From NCBI GenBank assembly GCA_035532275.1, contig DATKRG010000225.1:37790-101789 (forward strand): a DNA stretch of 64,000 bases, written 5' to 3'. The notes under the pieces were generated by a model. That model was not told the origin of the DNA and did not search any database. It worked only from the letters and a program-made list of their open reading frames with translations. The stretch's first letter is position 1. Each line of letters opens with the position of its first letter. Positions 9,482-17,268 of this stretch are shown in pieces. Source of the DNA: UBA9676 sp035532275. GTDB lineage: Bacteria > Actinomycetota > Actinomycetes > Streptosporangiales > Streptosporangiaceae. A program made the position numbers and the translations under genes.

Positions 9482-9537
9482 TGCATCAAACCGCTGTTTG
9501 GCGCACCTATCACGACATCAGAGCGCGGTTTGATGCA
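9482..9537. promoter_or_regulatory. 13-bp perfect inverted repeat upstream of the CoA-transferase gene
   Basis: Arms TGCATCAAACCGC (9482-9494) and GCGGTTTGATGCA (9525-9537) are exact reverse complements separated by 30 bases. The left arm also overlaps a smaller palindrome CAAAC-N4-GTTTG (9487-9500). It lies 37 bases upstream of the CoA-transferase start, where an operator would be expected. A repressor gene is not recognisable next to it unless it is the CsoR gene, whose known sites look different. Confidence 0.55.
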
Positions 9538-9555
9538 GTTGGCAGCGCGCGCCGC

Positions 9556-9666
9556 CTACGCGAGATGGTAGACGTCACCACGTATCGCCAGCCCGGCCGC
9601 GGCCGGCCCGAGCATCACCAGCAGCGCCACCATGCTGCGCAGGATCGATGACGCCCGGCAGCACAT
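9556..9666 (-). CDS. Possible small single-helix membrane protein
   Basis: A 36-codon frame (ATG 9666; an internal ATG at 9633 gives 25 residues) encodes one hydrophobic stretch, MVALLVMLGPAAAGLAIRG, followed by DVYHLA. Very small one-helix proteins with a positively charged tail are common in actinomycetes. No ribosome-binding site is visible for either start and the codon use is not decisive, so this is only a candidate. It points away from csoR, in the spacer between the CoA-transferase and csoR genes. Confidence 0.22.
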   Translation of the reverse strand: MCCRASSILRSMVALLVMLGPAAAGLAIRGDVYHLA

Positions 9667-9690
9667 GAGGCGGCCGGGGCCGCGAGCACG

Positions 9691-9696
9691 TATCGT
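9691..9696 (+). promoter_or_regulatory. Leaderless -10 box of csoR
   Basis: TATCGT ends six bases before the csoR ATG at 9703, and there is no Shine-Dalgarno sequence. Transcription would start at or next to the A of ATG. The -35 is not clear. Confidence 0.45.
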
Positions 9697-9702
9697 CACA
9701 GC

Positions 9703-9984
9703 ATGCGCGGTTACACGCCAGACAAGGACGCCTACCTCAAGCGTCTGCGCCGGATCGAGGGCCAGGTCCGGGGCCTGCAGCGGATGGTGGAAGAAGACGT
9801 CTACTGCATCGAGGTGCTGACCCAGGTCTCCGCGGTGACCCGGGCGCTGCAGGCCGTCGCGCTGGGGCTGCTCGAAGACCATCTCGGCGCCTGTGTGTCA
9901 GAAGCCGTGCGCAAGGGCGGCGACGAGGGCAAGGCCTCGGTCCACGAGGCAGCCGAGGCGATCTCCCGCCTGGTCAGGTCCTGA
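9703..9984 (+). CDS. csoR: CsoR/DUF156 family metal-sensing repressor
   Basis: 93-residue helical copper-type sensor that releases DNA when it binds Cu(I). The metal triad is intact: Cys35 (VYCIEVLTQ), His60 and Cys64 (LLEDHLGACV). The N-terminal helix YLKRLRRIEGQVRGLQRMVEED is the family hallmark. The ATG at 9703 lacks a ribosome-binding site and is probably leaderless. No copper ATPase, CopZ or rhodanese gene lies in this window, and no TACCCC-type CsoR site is visible nearby, so its target is not apparent. The exact metal cannot be proven from sequence, but the C-H-C triad points to Cu(I). Confidence 0.9.
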   Translation: MRGYTPDKDAYLKRLRRIEGQVRGLQRMVEEDVYCIEVLTQVSAVTRALQAVALGLLEDHLGACVSEAVRKGGDEGKASVHEAAEAISRLVRS

Positions 9985-9993
9985 CCACCCGGC

Positions 9994-10542
9994 TCAGCCG
10001 GGATCACCGGGCTGGTCGGCGAACTGGGCGAAGGCAGCCAGGTTGGCCAGGCTCTCGCCGCGCTTGACCCGCCACGCCCACTCCTTGCGGATCGAGGAGG
10101 CGAAGCCGATGGACAGGGCGGGGTTGAAGTTCTCGTCGGAGTAGGTCAGCACACAGCCCAGCAGGCGGTCGACCTCGTCGGTGGTCACCGAGCCGAGCGG
10201 GACCCGGCCGACCAGGTACACATCGCCCTGCGGATCCACCGCGAAATGGACGCCGTACATCCGGCCGTTGCGTTCCAGCAGGAACCGGTAGAAGCGGGCA
10301 TGGTTCTCGTCCGGCTGGCGGCAGAAGAACGCCTCCACATGCAGGCTGTGCACGCCGGCGATGAGCCAGGTCATGGTCGCCAGCTTGCGCTGGCCCTCCA
10401 GCCGCACCAGGTAGCTGCCCGGCTGCGGCCGCTCCGCGGCCAGGCCGAGGCCGTCCAGCGCGGCCTCGATCGCGGCGGCCGCCCGCGACTGGCCCGGGGT
10501 CACCGCCGCACCGCTGGAGCCGTTCTGCTCATGGCTCCCCAT
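9994..10542 (-). CDS. YbjN domain protein
   Basis: 182 residues of the YbjN / type III secretion chaperone-like fold, about 25-170 (QSRAAAAIEAALDGLGL, YRFLLERNGRMYGVHFAVDPQGDVYLVGRVPL, DEVDRLLGCVLTYSDENF). The family is conserved in actinobacteria next to mshA and phosphoglycerate mutase, exactly as here, and its biochemical role is unknown. The start ATG at 10542 lies 4 bases after the mshA stop, so the two are an operon and probably co-translated. It may serve as a chaperone or regulator for its neighbour, but nothing in the sequence proves this. Confidence 0.88.
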   Translation of the reverse strand: MGSHEQNGSSGAAVTPGQSRAAAAIEAALDGLGLAAERPQPGSYLVRLEGQRKLATMTWLIAGVHSLHVEAFFCRQPDENHARFYRFLLERNGRMYGVHFAVDPQGDVYLVGRVPLGSVTTDEVDRLLGCVLTYSDENFNPALSIGFASSIRKEWAWRVKRGESLANLAAFAQFADQPGDPG

Positions 10543-10546
10543 CCTG

Positions 10547-11833
10547 TCAGCCCGCGTGCGTGTAGCTCTCCGGGGCCAGGGAGGTGCTCATCGCGCCGGC
10601 GTACACGGTGAGCAGCCGCTCGACCGTGGCCCCCCAGCCGAAACGGGAGGCGTGGGCCACCGCCCCCTGCGACAGCCGTGCGCGCCGGGCCGGGTCGGCG
10701 AACACCTCGCGCAGCGCACGGGCGTAGTCGGCCGGGTCGTGCCCGTCGACCAGGACCCCGGACACGCCGTCCTGGACGGCGGTGCGCAGCCCGCCCACCG
10801 ACGCGGCGATCACCGGCGTCCCGCAGGCCTGGGCCTCCACCGCCACCAGCCCGAACGACTCCGAATAGGACGGCACCATGACCACGGTGGCCGCCCGGTA
10901 CCAGTCCGCGAGTTCGGCCTGCGGGCACGGCGGCTCCAGCCGCACCAGGCCGGCGATCCCCAGCGCGTGGGCCAGTTCGGTCAGCCGGTCGGGGTCGGCC
11001 CGCCCGGTGCCGCTCGGCCCGCCGATGAACGCGACGGTCAGCGACCGGGCGAGGGCGGGGTCGTCGCGGACGAGGGCGGCGGCGGCCCGCAGGGCCACGT
11101 CGGGTGCCTTGAGCGGCTGCACCCGGCCGGCGAAGACGATGACGTGCCCGTCAGCGGGCAGGCCGAGCCTGCGCCGGGCGTGCGCCACCGGCCCGGGCCG
11201 GAACACCGACAGGTCCACGCCGGGGTTGACGGTCCAGATCTTGGCCGGGTCGGCGTGGTACATGCCTGCCAGCTGCCGGGCCTCCTCGTCGGTGTTGGCG
11301 ACCAGCCGGTCGGCCGCCGCTACCACGTCCGCCTCCCCCCGCAGCCGCATCGCCGGCTCGGCGGCATCGCCCTGAGCCAGCGCCGCGTTCTTCACCTTGC
11401 CGAGGGTGTGCATGGACTGCACCAGCGGGACCCCCCACCGCTCCTTGGCCACCGCGCCGACGTGGCCGGACAGCCAGTAGTGGCCGTGCACCAGGTCATA
11501 CCGGCCAGGCGCGTAGGCGGCCTCGGTGCGCAGCACCTCGAAGGTGAAGTGGCACAGCTGGGCCGGCAGGTCAGCCTTGTCGAGATCCTCGAACGGCCCG
11601 GCCGGGACGTGCCGGACCAGCACCCCGGGCACGATCTCGGCGACCGGCGGCGCGTCCCGCGTCACCGCGCGGGTGAAGATGTCCACCTCGACACCGCGGG
11701 CGGCCATCCGCTTGGCGACCTCGACCACGTACACGTTCAGGCCACCGGCGTCGCCGGTGCCCGGCTGCTCAAGTGGCGAGGTATGAACGCTGATGGTCGC
11801 GATCCGCTGGGGGTAGCGTCGCGGCACGGGCAT
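10547..11833 (-). CDS. mshA: D-inositol-3-phosphate glycosyltransferase (mycothiol biosynthesis)
   Basis: Joins UDP-GlcNAc to 1D-myo-inositol-3-phosphate, the first step of mycothiol synthesis. The protein has 428 residues in the GT-B fold. The N-terminal acceptor domain shows RIATISVHTSPLEQPGTGDAGGLNVY and VHGHYWLSGHVG; the C-terminal donor domain shows IVFAGRVQPLKAPDVAL and the EX7E-type motif PSYSESFGLVAVEAQACGTPV. I chose the ATG at 11833 because GGAGG lies six to seven bases upstream; an in-frame start at 11851 has none. It is followed at once by the YbjN gene. Presence of mshA marks the organism as a mycothiol-producing actinobacterium. Confidence 0.96.
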   Translation of the reverse strand: MPVPRRYPQRIATISVHTSPLEQPGTGDAGGLNVYVVEVAKRMAARGVEVDIFTRAVTRDAPPVAEIVPGVLVRHVPAGPFEDLDKADLPAQLCHFTFEVLRTEAAYAPGRYDLVHGHYWLSGHVGAVAKERWGVPLVQSMHTLGKVKNAALAQGDAAEPAMRLRGEADVVAAADRLVANTDEEARQLAGMYHADPAKIWTVNPGVDLSVFRPGPVAHARRRLGLPADGHVIVFAGRVQPLKAPDVALRAAAALVRDDPALARSLTVAFIGGPSGTGRADPDRLTELAHALGIAGLVRLEPPCPQAELADWYRAATVVMVPSYSESFGLVAVEAQACGTPVIAASVGGLRTAVQDGVSGVLVDGHDPADYARALREVFADPARRARLSQGAVAHASRFGWGATVERLLTVYAGAMSTSLAPESYTHAG

Positions 11834-11919
11834 GCACCTCCGGTACAGCAACCACCCTGGCCTGCATCATGTTCCCGGACCGGGCCGCCGGCCTGCGCCA
11901 GGTGGCCACTTTCAGCCGA

Positions 11920-11925
11920 TAGGCT
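11920..11925 (+). promoter_or_regulatory. Leaderless -10 box of gpmA
   Basis: TAGGCT ends seven bases before the ATG at 11933 and no ribosome-binding site is present, which fits a leaderless transcript. No good -35 is visible. Confidence 0.4.
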
Positions 11926-11932
11926 CGGCGCC

Positions 11933-12676
11933 ATGGCGACACTGGTGCTGCTGCGGCATGGCGAGAGCGCCTGGAACGCGGAGGGCCTGTTCACCGGCTG
12001 GGTCGACGTGGGGCTGTCCAGCAAGGGCGCTGGCGAGGCGGCGGCGGGCGGGACCCTGCTGCGGGAGGCCGGGCTGCGGCCGGACATCGTCCACACCTCC
12101 GTCCTCACCCGGGCCATCCAGACCGCGCACCTGGCACTGGAAGCGGCCGATCTGCTCTGGCTCCCCGTGACCAGGTCGTGGCGGCTGAACGAACGGCATT
12201 ACGGCGCGCTCCAGGGCAAGAACAAGGCGCAGACGCGGCAGGAGCTCGGCGACGAGCAGTTCATGCTCTGGCGCCGGTCCTACGACGTCCCGCCCCCGCC
12301 GATCCCCGACGATCACCGGCTGTCCCAGGCCCGCGACCCCCGGTACGCCCACCTCCCGCCCGAGCTGCGGCCTCGCAGCGAATGCCTGAAGGACGTGCTC
12401 CACCGCATGCTCCCGTACTGGTACGACGCGCTGGTCCCGGACCTGGCGGCGGGCCGGACCGTGCTGGTCGTCGCCCATGGCAACTCGCTGCGGGCGCTGG
12501 TCAAGCACCTGGACGGGATCGGGGATGCCGAGATCGCCGGGCTGAACATCCCGACCGGCATCCCGCTCGCCTACGAGCTCGATGACGAGTTCCGGCCCAC
12601 CGCCCGCGGCGGCCGGTACCTCGACCCGGCGGCTGCGGCGGTGGCCGCGGAAGCGGTCCGCGCCCAGGGGCGCTGA
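11933..12676 (+). CDS. gpmA: 2,3-bisphosphoglycerate-dependent phosphoglycerate mutase
   Basis: Interconverts 3- and 2-phosphoglycerate in glycolysis. 247 residues, the usual length. The phosphohistidine loop is LVLLRHGESAWNAEGLFTGWVDVGLS, with the catalytic His in RHGES. The substrate loop is RSWRLNERHYGALQGKNKAQT, and the second catalytic His is in VLVVAHGNSLRALVKHLDG. Divergent from mshA, with a probable leaderless start at 11933. The order gpmA then a senX3/regX3-type pair is conserved in actinobacteria. Confidence 0.97.
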   Translation: MATLVLLRHGESAWNAEGLFTGWVDVGLSSKGAGEAAAGGTLLREAGLRPDIVHTSVLTRAIQTAHLALEAADLLWLPVTRSWRLNERHYGALQGKNKAQTRQELGDEQFMLWRRSYDVPPPPIPDDHRLSQARDPRYAHLPPELRPRSECLKDVLHRMLPYWYDALVPDLAAGRTVLVVAHGNSLRALVKHLDGIGDAEIAGLNIPTGIPLAYELDDEFRPTARGGRYLDPAAAAVAAEAVRAQGR

Positions 12677-12964
12677 GCCCGGTGCGGTGCCCTGGTGCCC
12701 GGATCTGGCCACGGGTGGTTTCCTTTTCGGGAGGGACGGGTACACGTCGGGCACCCAGTGCGTGGCGTCGGGTTGCTGCGGGGGAAATCACGCATGACCA
12801 GATGCCAACAATCGCATGAATACGTGCGGAACACAGCGTCTGGTGGGGACCCGGCCTGGAGCGTCCAGGGCCTGGTGCGCTTACCATCGAAGCGTGAGCA
12901 TGCAGGTGACGGGTGGTGCTCGCGGCCACACGCCAGTGTGTGCCGTGACGCCCGGAGCGGAGCG
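12677..12964 (+). other. Spacer between gpmA and senX3; no phoU
   Basis: This 288-base spacer holds no credible gene. In Streptomyces the divergent phoU gene lies at this place. Here none of the six frames shows PhoU motifs. I found no convincing GTTCACC-type PHO box. Confidence 0.5.
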
Positions 12965-14107
12965 GTGAAGATCCGCAGGCAATCCGACGCTTCGTCGGCG
13001 AGCTTGGAGCAACGGCAGGCGACCCGTCTTCCGTCCGGTGTGGCGTCGGTCCTTTCCGTGCTTTCCTCCTCCGCTGTCGTGCTCGACAACAACGACCGGG
13101 TGCTGCGGGCCAGCGCCGCGGCCCGCTCCTATGGGCTGGTCAAGGGAGACCAGCTGATGGTGGGGGAGCTGCTCGCCCTGGTCCGCCAGGTCCGCCGGGA
13201 CGGCGAGATCCGCGAGGGCGAGATCGAGGTGTCCGGGAGCGCGTTCGGCGGCAGGCGGACCAGCTTCGCGGTCCGGGTCGCGCCGCTGGGCTCGGGGGTC
13301 GGCGGCGGCGGCCTGATCCTGCTGCTGGCCGAGGACCAGACGGAGAGCCGGCGGGTGGAGGAGGTCCGGCGGGACTTCGTCGCCAACATCAGCCATGAGC
13401 TCAAGACCCCGGTCGGTGCCCTCGCCCTGCTCGCCGAGACGATGGAGGAGGCGGCCGAGGACCCGGAGGCGGTGCGCAGGTTCGCCGGGCGGATGCGGCA
13501 GGAGGCGTCGCGGCTGACCTATCTGGTCCAGGACCTGATCACGCTGTCCCGGATCCAGGCGGCCGAGCCGGTGCCCGACCCGCGTGCGGTAGACCTTCCC
13601 GCCGTGGTCGCCGAGGCACTGGACCGGTGCCGGATGAAGGCCAGCGCCCGCGGCATCGAGCTGGCGGCCAGCTGCGATGAGGGCCTGGTGGTGCTCGGCG
13701 ACGAGGACCTGCTGGTCACCGCGCTGCGGAACATGCTGGAGAACGCCGTCGCCTACAGCCCGGAGAAGACCCGGGTGGTGATCTCCGCCACCCGCGACGG
13801 GCCGGACGCCGCCCAGATCAGCATCGCCGACCAGGGCATCGGCATCCCGGAACGGGACCTGGAACGGATCTTCGAGCGCTTCTACCGGGTGGACCCGGCC
13901 CGCTCCCGCGCCACCGGCGGGACCGGCCTGGGCCTGGCGATCGTGAAGCACGTGGTAGCCGCCCACAGCGGCAAGGTGACCGTCTGGAGCAAGGAGGGTG
14001 CGGGGTCCACCTTCACCCTGCGCCTGCCCGCGATCAGGACAGCCCCGACCGCCGACGGCAGCCCCGCCGCTGGCCTTGCCCAACCTGCCAGGGAGGCAGT
14101 CAAGTGA
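12965..14107 (+). CDS. senX3: SenX3/PhoR-type sensor histidine kinase lacking the usual membrane anchor
   Basis: Phosphate-starvation sensor kinase, 380 residues. Order: PAS-like region (~25-125, VLSVLSSSAVVLDNNDRVLRAS), HisKA helix with phosphoacceptor His144 in FVANISHELKTPVGAL, then HATPase_c with the N-box (ALRNMLENAVAYSPE), the G1 box (ADQGIGIPERDLERIFERFYRVD) and the G2 box (GTGLGLAIVKHV). The GTG at 12965 has GGAGCGG upstream. Relatives start with one or two TM helices ahead of the PAS region; here the frame upstream of 12965 is hydrophilic and lacks a helix, so the kinase looks soluble. It overlaps regX3 by a GTGA junction. Family certain, membrane status unusual. Confidence 0.9.
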   Translation: MKIRRQSDASSASLEQRQATRLPSGVASVLSVLSSSAVVLDNNDRVLRASAAARSYGLVKGDQLMVGELLALVRQVRRDGEIREGEIEVSGSAFGGRRTSFAVRVAPLGSGVGGGGLILLLAEDQTESRRVEEVRRDFVANISHELKTPVGALALLAETMEEAAEDPEAVRRFAGRMRQEASRLTYLVQDLITLSRIQAAEPVPDPRAVDLPAVVAEALDRCRMKASARGIELAASCDEGLVVLGDEDLLVTALRNMLENAVAYSPEKTRVVISATRDGPDAAQISIADQGIGIPERDLERIFERFYRVDPARSRATGGTGLGLAIVKHVVAAHSGKVTVWSKEGAGSTFTLRLPAIRTAPTADGSPAAGLAQPAREAVK

Positions 14108-14790
14108 CACGCGTGCTGGTGGTCGAGGACGAGGAGTCGTTCAGCGACGCGCTCTCCTACATGCTGCGCAAGGAAGGCTTCGAGGTCGCGGTCTGCCCGA
14201 CCGGGCCGGACGCGATCGAGGCGTTCGACCGCAACGGCGCCGACCTGGTCCTGCTCGATCTCATGCTGCCCGGCCTGCCCGGCAGCGAGGTCTGCCGTAC
14301 CTTGCGGGAGCGGTCCAACGTGCCGGTGATCATGCTCACCGCCAAGGACAGCGAGATCGACAAGGTGGTTGGCCTGGAACTCGGCGCCGACGACTACGTC
14401 ACCAAGCCGTTCTCCTCCCGGGAGCTGGTGGCCCGGATGCGGGCGGTGCTGCGCCGCCGCGGCGAGCCGGAGGAGACCGGCGCCGCGGTCATGGAGTCCG
14501 GGCCGGTGCGGATGGACGTGGACCGGCACGTGGTCACGGTCCGCGGTGAGCAGGCCCAGCTGCCACTCAAGGAGTTCGAGCTGCTCGAGGTGCTGCTGCG
14601 CAACGCTGGCCGGGTGCTGACCAGGATGCAGCTCATCGACCGGGTCTGGGGAGCGGACTACGTCGGCGACACCAAGACCCTCGATGTGCACATCAAGCGG
14701 CTGCGGGCCAAGGTCGAGACCGACCCCGGCAACCCGCGGCACATCATCACCGTCCGCGGGCTCGGCTACAAGTTCGAGCCGGTCGGCTGA
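14104..14790 (+). CDS. regX3: RegX3/PhoP-type OmpR-family response regulator
   Basis: DNA-binding partner of the upstream kinase, controlling phosphate-scavenging genes. 228 residues. The receiver domain (1-~115) has the acidic pocket (VEDEE), phospho-acceptor Asp52 (LVLLDLMLPGLPG), switch Thr in IMLTAKD and Lys in YVTKPFSSREL. The winged-helix domain (~130-225) shows LPLKEFELLEVLLRNAGRV, RVWGADYVGDTKTLDVHIKRLRAKVE and ITVRGLGYKFE. Its start overlaps the senX3 stop (GTGA, 14104-14107), so it is translationally coupled. Confidence 0.95.
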   Translation: MTRVLVVEDEESFSDALSYMLRKEGFEVAVCPTGPDAIEAFDRNGADLVLLDLMLPGLPGSEVCRTLRERSNVPVIMLTAKDSEIDKVVGLELGADDYVTKPFSSRELVARMRAVLRRRGEPEETGAAVMESGPVRMDVDRHVVTVRGEQAQLPLKEFELLEVLLRNAGRVLTRMQLIDRVWGADYVGDTKTLDVHIKRLRAKVETDPGNPRHIITVRGLGYKFEPVG

Positions 14791-14842
14791 CCGTCAGCGC
14801 CGGGCTGGCCCGCTGGCCGTCAGCGCCGGGGCCGGCCCGCTG
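14791..14842. repeat. Two tandem 26-bp GC-rich repeats between convergent genes
   Basis: Copies at 14791-14816 and 14817-14842 both begin CCGTCAGCGCCGGG and end GGCCCGCTG, differing by a few bases between. They fill the gap between the regX3 stop and the convergent lipoprotein stop and can pair into GGCC-rich stems, so they may act as a two-way terminator. Confidence 0.5.
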
Positions 14843-14847
14843 AGCGG

Positions 14848-15501
14848 TCAGCCGGTGGGGGACGGCGACGGGGAGACCAGGCTCGCCGTCGGGTTCGGGG
14901 CCGGGTGCCGCCGCTTGTGGTGCGAGGGCGACCCGGACGGGGAAACCGATGCCGACGGGGTCGGAGTGACCGCGACCGGCGCCGGCGAGAACGTGGCGAA
15001 GTACTGTGCCCGCGGCATCACCGGCACCAGCAGGGGCACCCGGCCCGCGCGCAGGAAGTGCAGGACCACCAGGATGTACTGGCCGCCGCCGAGGCGGTGG
15101 GTCAGGCTGTGCAGGATCACCTGCGGGGCCGGGCCGGTCAGGAACACCGACTGCTCGGTGCCCAGCTGGACGCCGCCGGCCGGCAGCTGAACGGTGCTTG
15201 CCGTGCCCGGCGCCGTGATCTGGATCAGGCGGTCGGGGGCACCGCTGTTGGCCAGGGCCAGGAACATGCCAGCCGAACTGCCCGCGGTGAGCGCGGAGTC
15301 CGGCGGTGCCCCGAGCACGAACATGTTGTTGATCCGGATGGTGTCGTCCACCACCGTCGACGCTCCCGCCGTCGGCTGGTGCCAGTGCTGGGTGGGAGCA
15401 TTCGCGCCGGCTTCACACCCCGCGACCGCGGGCGCCAGCGCGGCCGCCGCGGCGACGGCCAGGACTCGCCACGATGCGGCGCGGCGGTAACTGAGGATCA
15501 C
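14848..15501 (-). CDS. Secreted lipoprotein, DUF461 / PCu(A)C-like
   Basis: 217 residues. The N-terminus has a signal peptide with a lipobox (LAPAVAGCEAG), so the mature protein would be lipid-anchored at Cys outside the cell. The body (INNMFVLGAPPDSALTAGSSAGMFLALANSG ... LGGGQYILVVLHFLRAG) matches the beta-sandwich of the PCu(A)C/DUF461 group. However, the copper-ligand H(M)X10MX21HXM set is not recognisable, so copper delivery is doubtful. The tail is a Pro/Ser/Thr-rich wall spacer. Start GTG at 15501, GGAGAG upstream. It is convergent with regX3. Relatives next to regX3 are common in Streptomyces. Confidence 0.75.
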   Translation of the reverse strand: MILSYRRAASWRVLAVAAAAALAPAVAGCEAGANAPTQHWHQPTAGASTVVDDTIRINNMFVLGAPPDSALTAGSSAGMFLALANSGAPDRLIQITAPGTASTVQLPAGGVQLGTEQSVFLTGPAPQVILHSLTHRLGGGQYILVVLHFLRAGRVPLLVPVMPRAQYFATFSPAPVAVTPTPSASVSPSGSPSHHKRRHPAPNPTASLVSPSPSPTG

Positions 15502-15642
15502 GGCGTGCTCTCCTCCGGCTCCGGAATCCGGCCTTGCGCTGTGGCCGCAAGTCCGACACGCGGTAGTGGACGCCGCACAGCGTACCGGGCCATGGTTCCA
15601 GGCCGCGCGGCACCCCACGCCGCCGGGGCGGGCGAGGCGGCG

Positions 15643-16401
15643 CTAACCGGCCGGGGTGCTGGCCGCCAGGGTCGCCGTCCCGCTCCCGCCGGGATTGGGC
15701 AGCCCCTGCGTGTGGCCGGGGATCAGCAGGCGCAGCGCGCTGGTCAGCTGGAAGCCGTTCCCCCGGTCGGGCACGATCTGGGTGACTGACCCGTCACCGT
15801 CGACGAGGACCGCGGTGAGGCGGGTCGGGTGGTAGGAGGAGGTGAGCGCGTTCTCTGTGTCCTCCACCGCGTGCCCGGCGCCCAGGCCGGTCTGCCGGGT
15901 CAGGTCGATGACCTGGACGCCCCGGATACCCACGATGTAGATCTGCACCTGCGCCGCGTTGGCCTCGGCCGCCAGCTGGCGCAAGTGGCCGCAGCCACAG
16001 CGAGGCGGGATCAGCGCCAGCACCGAGCCGCGCAGGCTGCGCAGCTGCGTCTGCTGGCCGTCGACCGAGACGATGGCGTCGGGCAGCTGGTGGCTGGCCG
16101 GGCGGAACGGCGGCCCCTGCCCGCCGGTGAACACGGTCAGCAGCGTCCCGGCGAGCAGGGTCAGCGCCAGGCAGCCGGCCAGCAGCGGCAGGACCATGCC
16201 GTCGTGGGCCAGGGGGCCCTGCAGCCGCCTGGTGTATCTGCGCCAGCGCAGCGCACGCAGCTCACGGTGATATGCCTGCACGTCGCGATCGAGTTCCCGG
16301 GCGTCGTCCGGGATCTCGATGTCGACCGGAGGCAGGCCGTAATCGTCCCGTCCTGGGTCGCCGCCAATGTTCACGCGCATCTCTCCGGCATGAGCGGCCA
16401 C
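15643..16401 (-). CDS. Single-TM protein with an extracytoplasmic thioredoxin/SCO1-like domain
   Basis: 252 residues. A ~75-residue cytosolic part (VDIEIPDDARELDRDVQAYHRELRALR) precedes one TM helix (MVLPLLAGCLALTLLAGTLLTVF). An outside domain of ~150 residues follows, with SLRGSVLALIPPRCGCGHLRQLAAEANAAQVQIYIVGIRG and LTAVLVDGDGSVTQIVPD. The shape resembles peroxiredoxin/SCO1 folds, and RCGCGH is a CxC motif in the place of CxxC. The function is not known to me. Start GTG at 16401 with GGAGAG upstream; an ATG at 16380 is an alternative. It is divergent from carD across a GC-rich spacer. Confidence 0.7.
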   Translation of the reverse strand: MAAHAGEMRVNIGGDPGRDDYGLPPVDIEIPDDARELDRDVQAYHRELRALRWRRYTRRLQGPLAHDGMVLPLLAGCLALTLLAGTLLTVFTGGQGPPFRPASHQLPDAIVSVDGQQTQLRSLRGSVLALIPPRCGCGHLRQLAAEANAAQVQIYIVGIRGVQVIDLTRQTGLGAGHAVEDTENALTSSYHPTRLTAVLVDGDGSVTQIVPDRGNGFQLTSALRLLIPGHTQGLPNPGGSGTATLAASTPAG

Positions 16402-16755
16402 GTTCTCTCCAGTATGGGTCAGGGGTGGCCCTCGCGTCACTGGTGAGTAACTCCGCCTGTCCCGCGGCGGCCCGTCTCTGGCTCCGCGGCGGCCCGCTGG
16501 CGCCCCCACGGCGGCGCGCCGGCAGCCCCGAAGGGCCCGGTCCCGGCCCGAAAGGCGGGCCGAAGGCGGTCCGCCCGCGGCCCGCGGGCGGCGCCCGGCC
16601 GGGACCCCGGTCCGCCAGACGGTCGGCCAACACGCTCGCGAGGCGGCTTTCAGATCGGTAAAATGGCCCCTTGACCTGCATGTTTGCCGCCAACCACGGC
16701 TAATGGGCCGCCTTGCCCATGGTAGGATTGCCTCAGCGGAAGGGGTATGTGCCAC
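16402..16755. other. GC-rich divergent promoter region between the thioredoxin-like gene and carD
   Basis: About 350 bases without a gene. It contains a 13-base direct repeat (CCGCGGCGGCCCG at 16462-16474 and 16484-16496) and a very GC-rich stretch up to 16630, then drops in GC towards carD. TTGACC at 16671-16676 could be a -35, but the nearest -10-like box is too far away, so the carD start site is not fixed. Confidence 0.4.
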
Positions 16756-17238
16756 ATGACTTTCAAGGTCGGCGACACCGTCGTCTACCCCCACCATGGG
16801 GCTGCTCGCATCGAAGAGATCGAGACCCGTTCGATCAAGGGTGAGGACAGGACCTATCTGGTTCTCAAGGTCGACAAGGGTGACTTGACTGTACGCGTGC
16901 CCGCGGACAATGCCGAACTGGTAGGTGTGCGCGACGTTGTGGGGCAGGAAGGGCTGGAGCGGGTGTTCGAGGTGCTGCGCGCCCCGCACACCGAGGAACC
17001 GACCAACTGGTCCCGGCGGTACAAGGCCAACCTTGAGAAGCTCGCCTCCGGCGATGTGAACAAGGTGGCCGAGGTCGTCCGTGACCTGTGGCGCAGGGAC
17101 CGGGAACGGGGCCTGTCGGCGGGTGAGAAGCGGATGCTCGCCAAGGCCCGGCAGATCCTGGTGAGCGAGCTTGCCCTGGCTGAGAAGACCAACGAGGACA
17201 AGGCCGAGGCGCTCCTCGACGAGATCCTGGCGTCCTGA
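16756..17238 (+). CDS. carD: CarD-family RNA polymerase-binding transcription regulator
   Basis: Essential in mycobacteria; it binds the RNA polymerase beta subunit and stabilises the open promoter complex at rRNA and other genes. 160 residues, standard length. The N-terminal Tudor-like RNA polymerase-interaction domain shows MTFKVGDTVVYPHHGAARIE, and the C-terminal helical DNA-binding domain shows NWSRRYKANLEKLASGDVNKVAEVVRDLWRRD and AEKTNEDKAEALLDEIL. I chose the ATG at 16756 because AAGGGG (16740-16745) is ten bases upstream; the ATG at 16747 lies too close. Followed after 30 bases by ispF. Confidence 0.96.
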   Translation: MTFKVGDTVVYPHHGAARIEEIETRSIKGEDRTYLVLKVDKGDLTVRVPADNAELVGVRDVVGQEGLERVFEVLRAPHTEEPTNWSRRYKANLEKLASGDVNKVAEVVRDLWRRDRERGLSAGEKRMLAKARQILVSELALAEKTNEDKAEALLDEILAS

Positions 17239-17268
17239 CCCGCTCGCTGACCATCACCTGGCCTGGAC

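Noticed and set aside
16671..16706. TTGACC / TAATGG as the carD promoter
   Set aside because: The spacer would be 24 bases, too long for a normal promoter.
16402..16989. Extension of the thioredoxin-like gene to an upstream start near 16989
   Set aside because: It would run antisense through carD, and the ribosome-binding site supports a start at 16401 or 16380.
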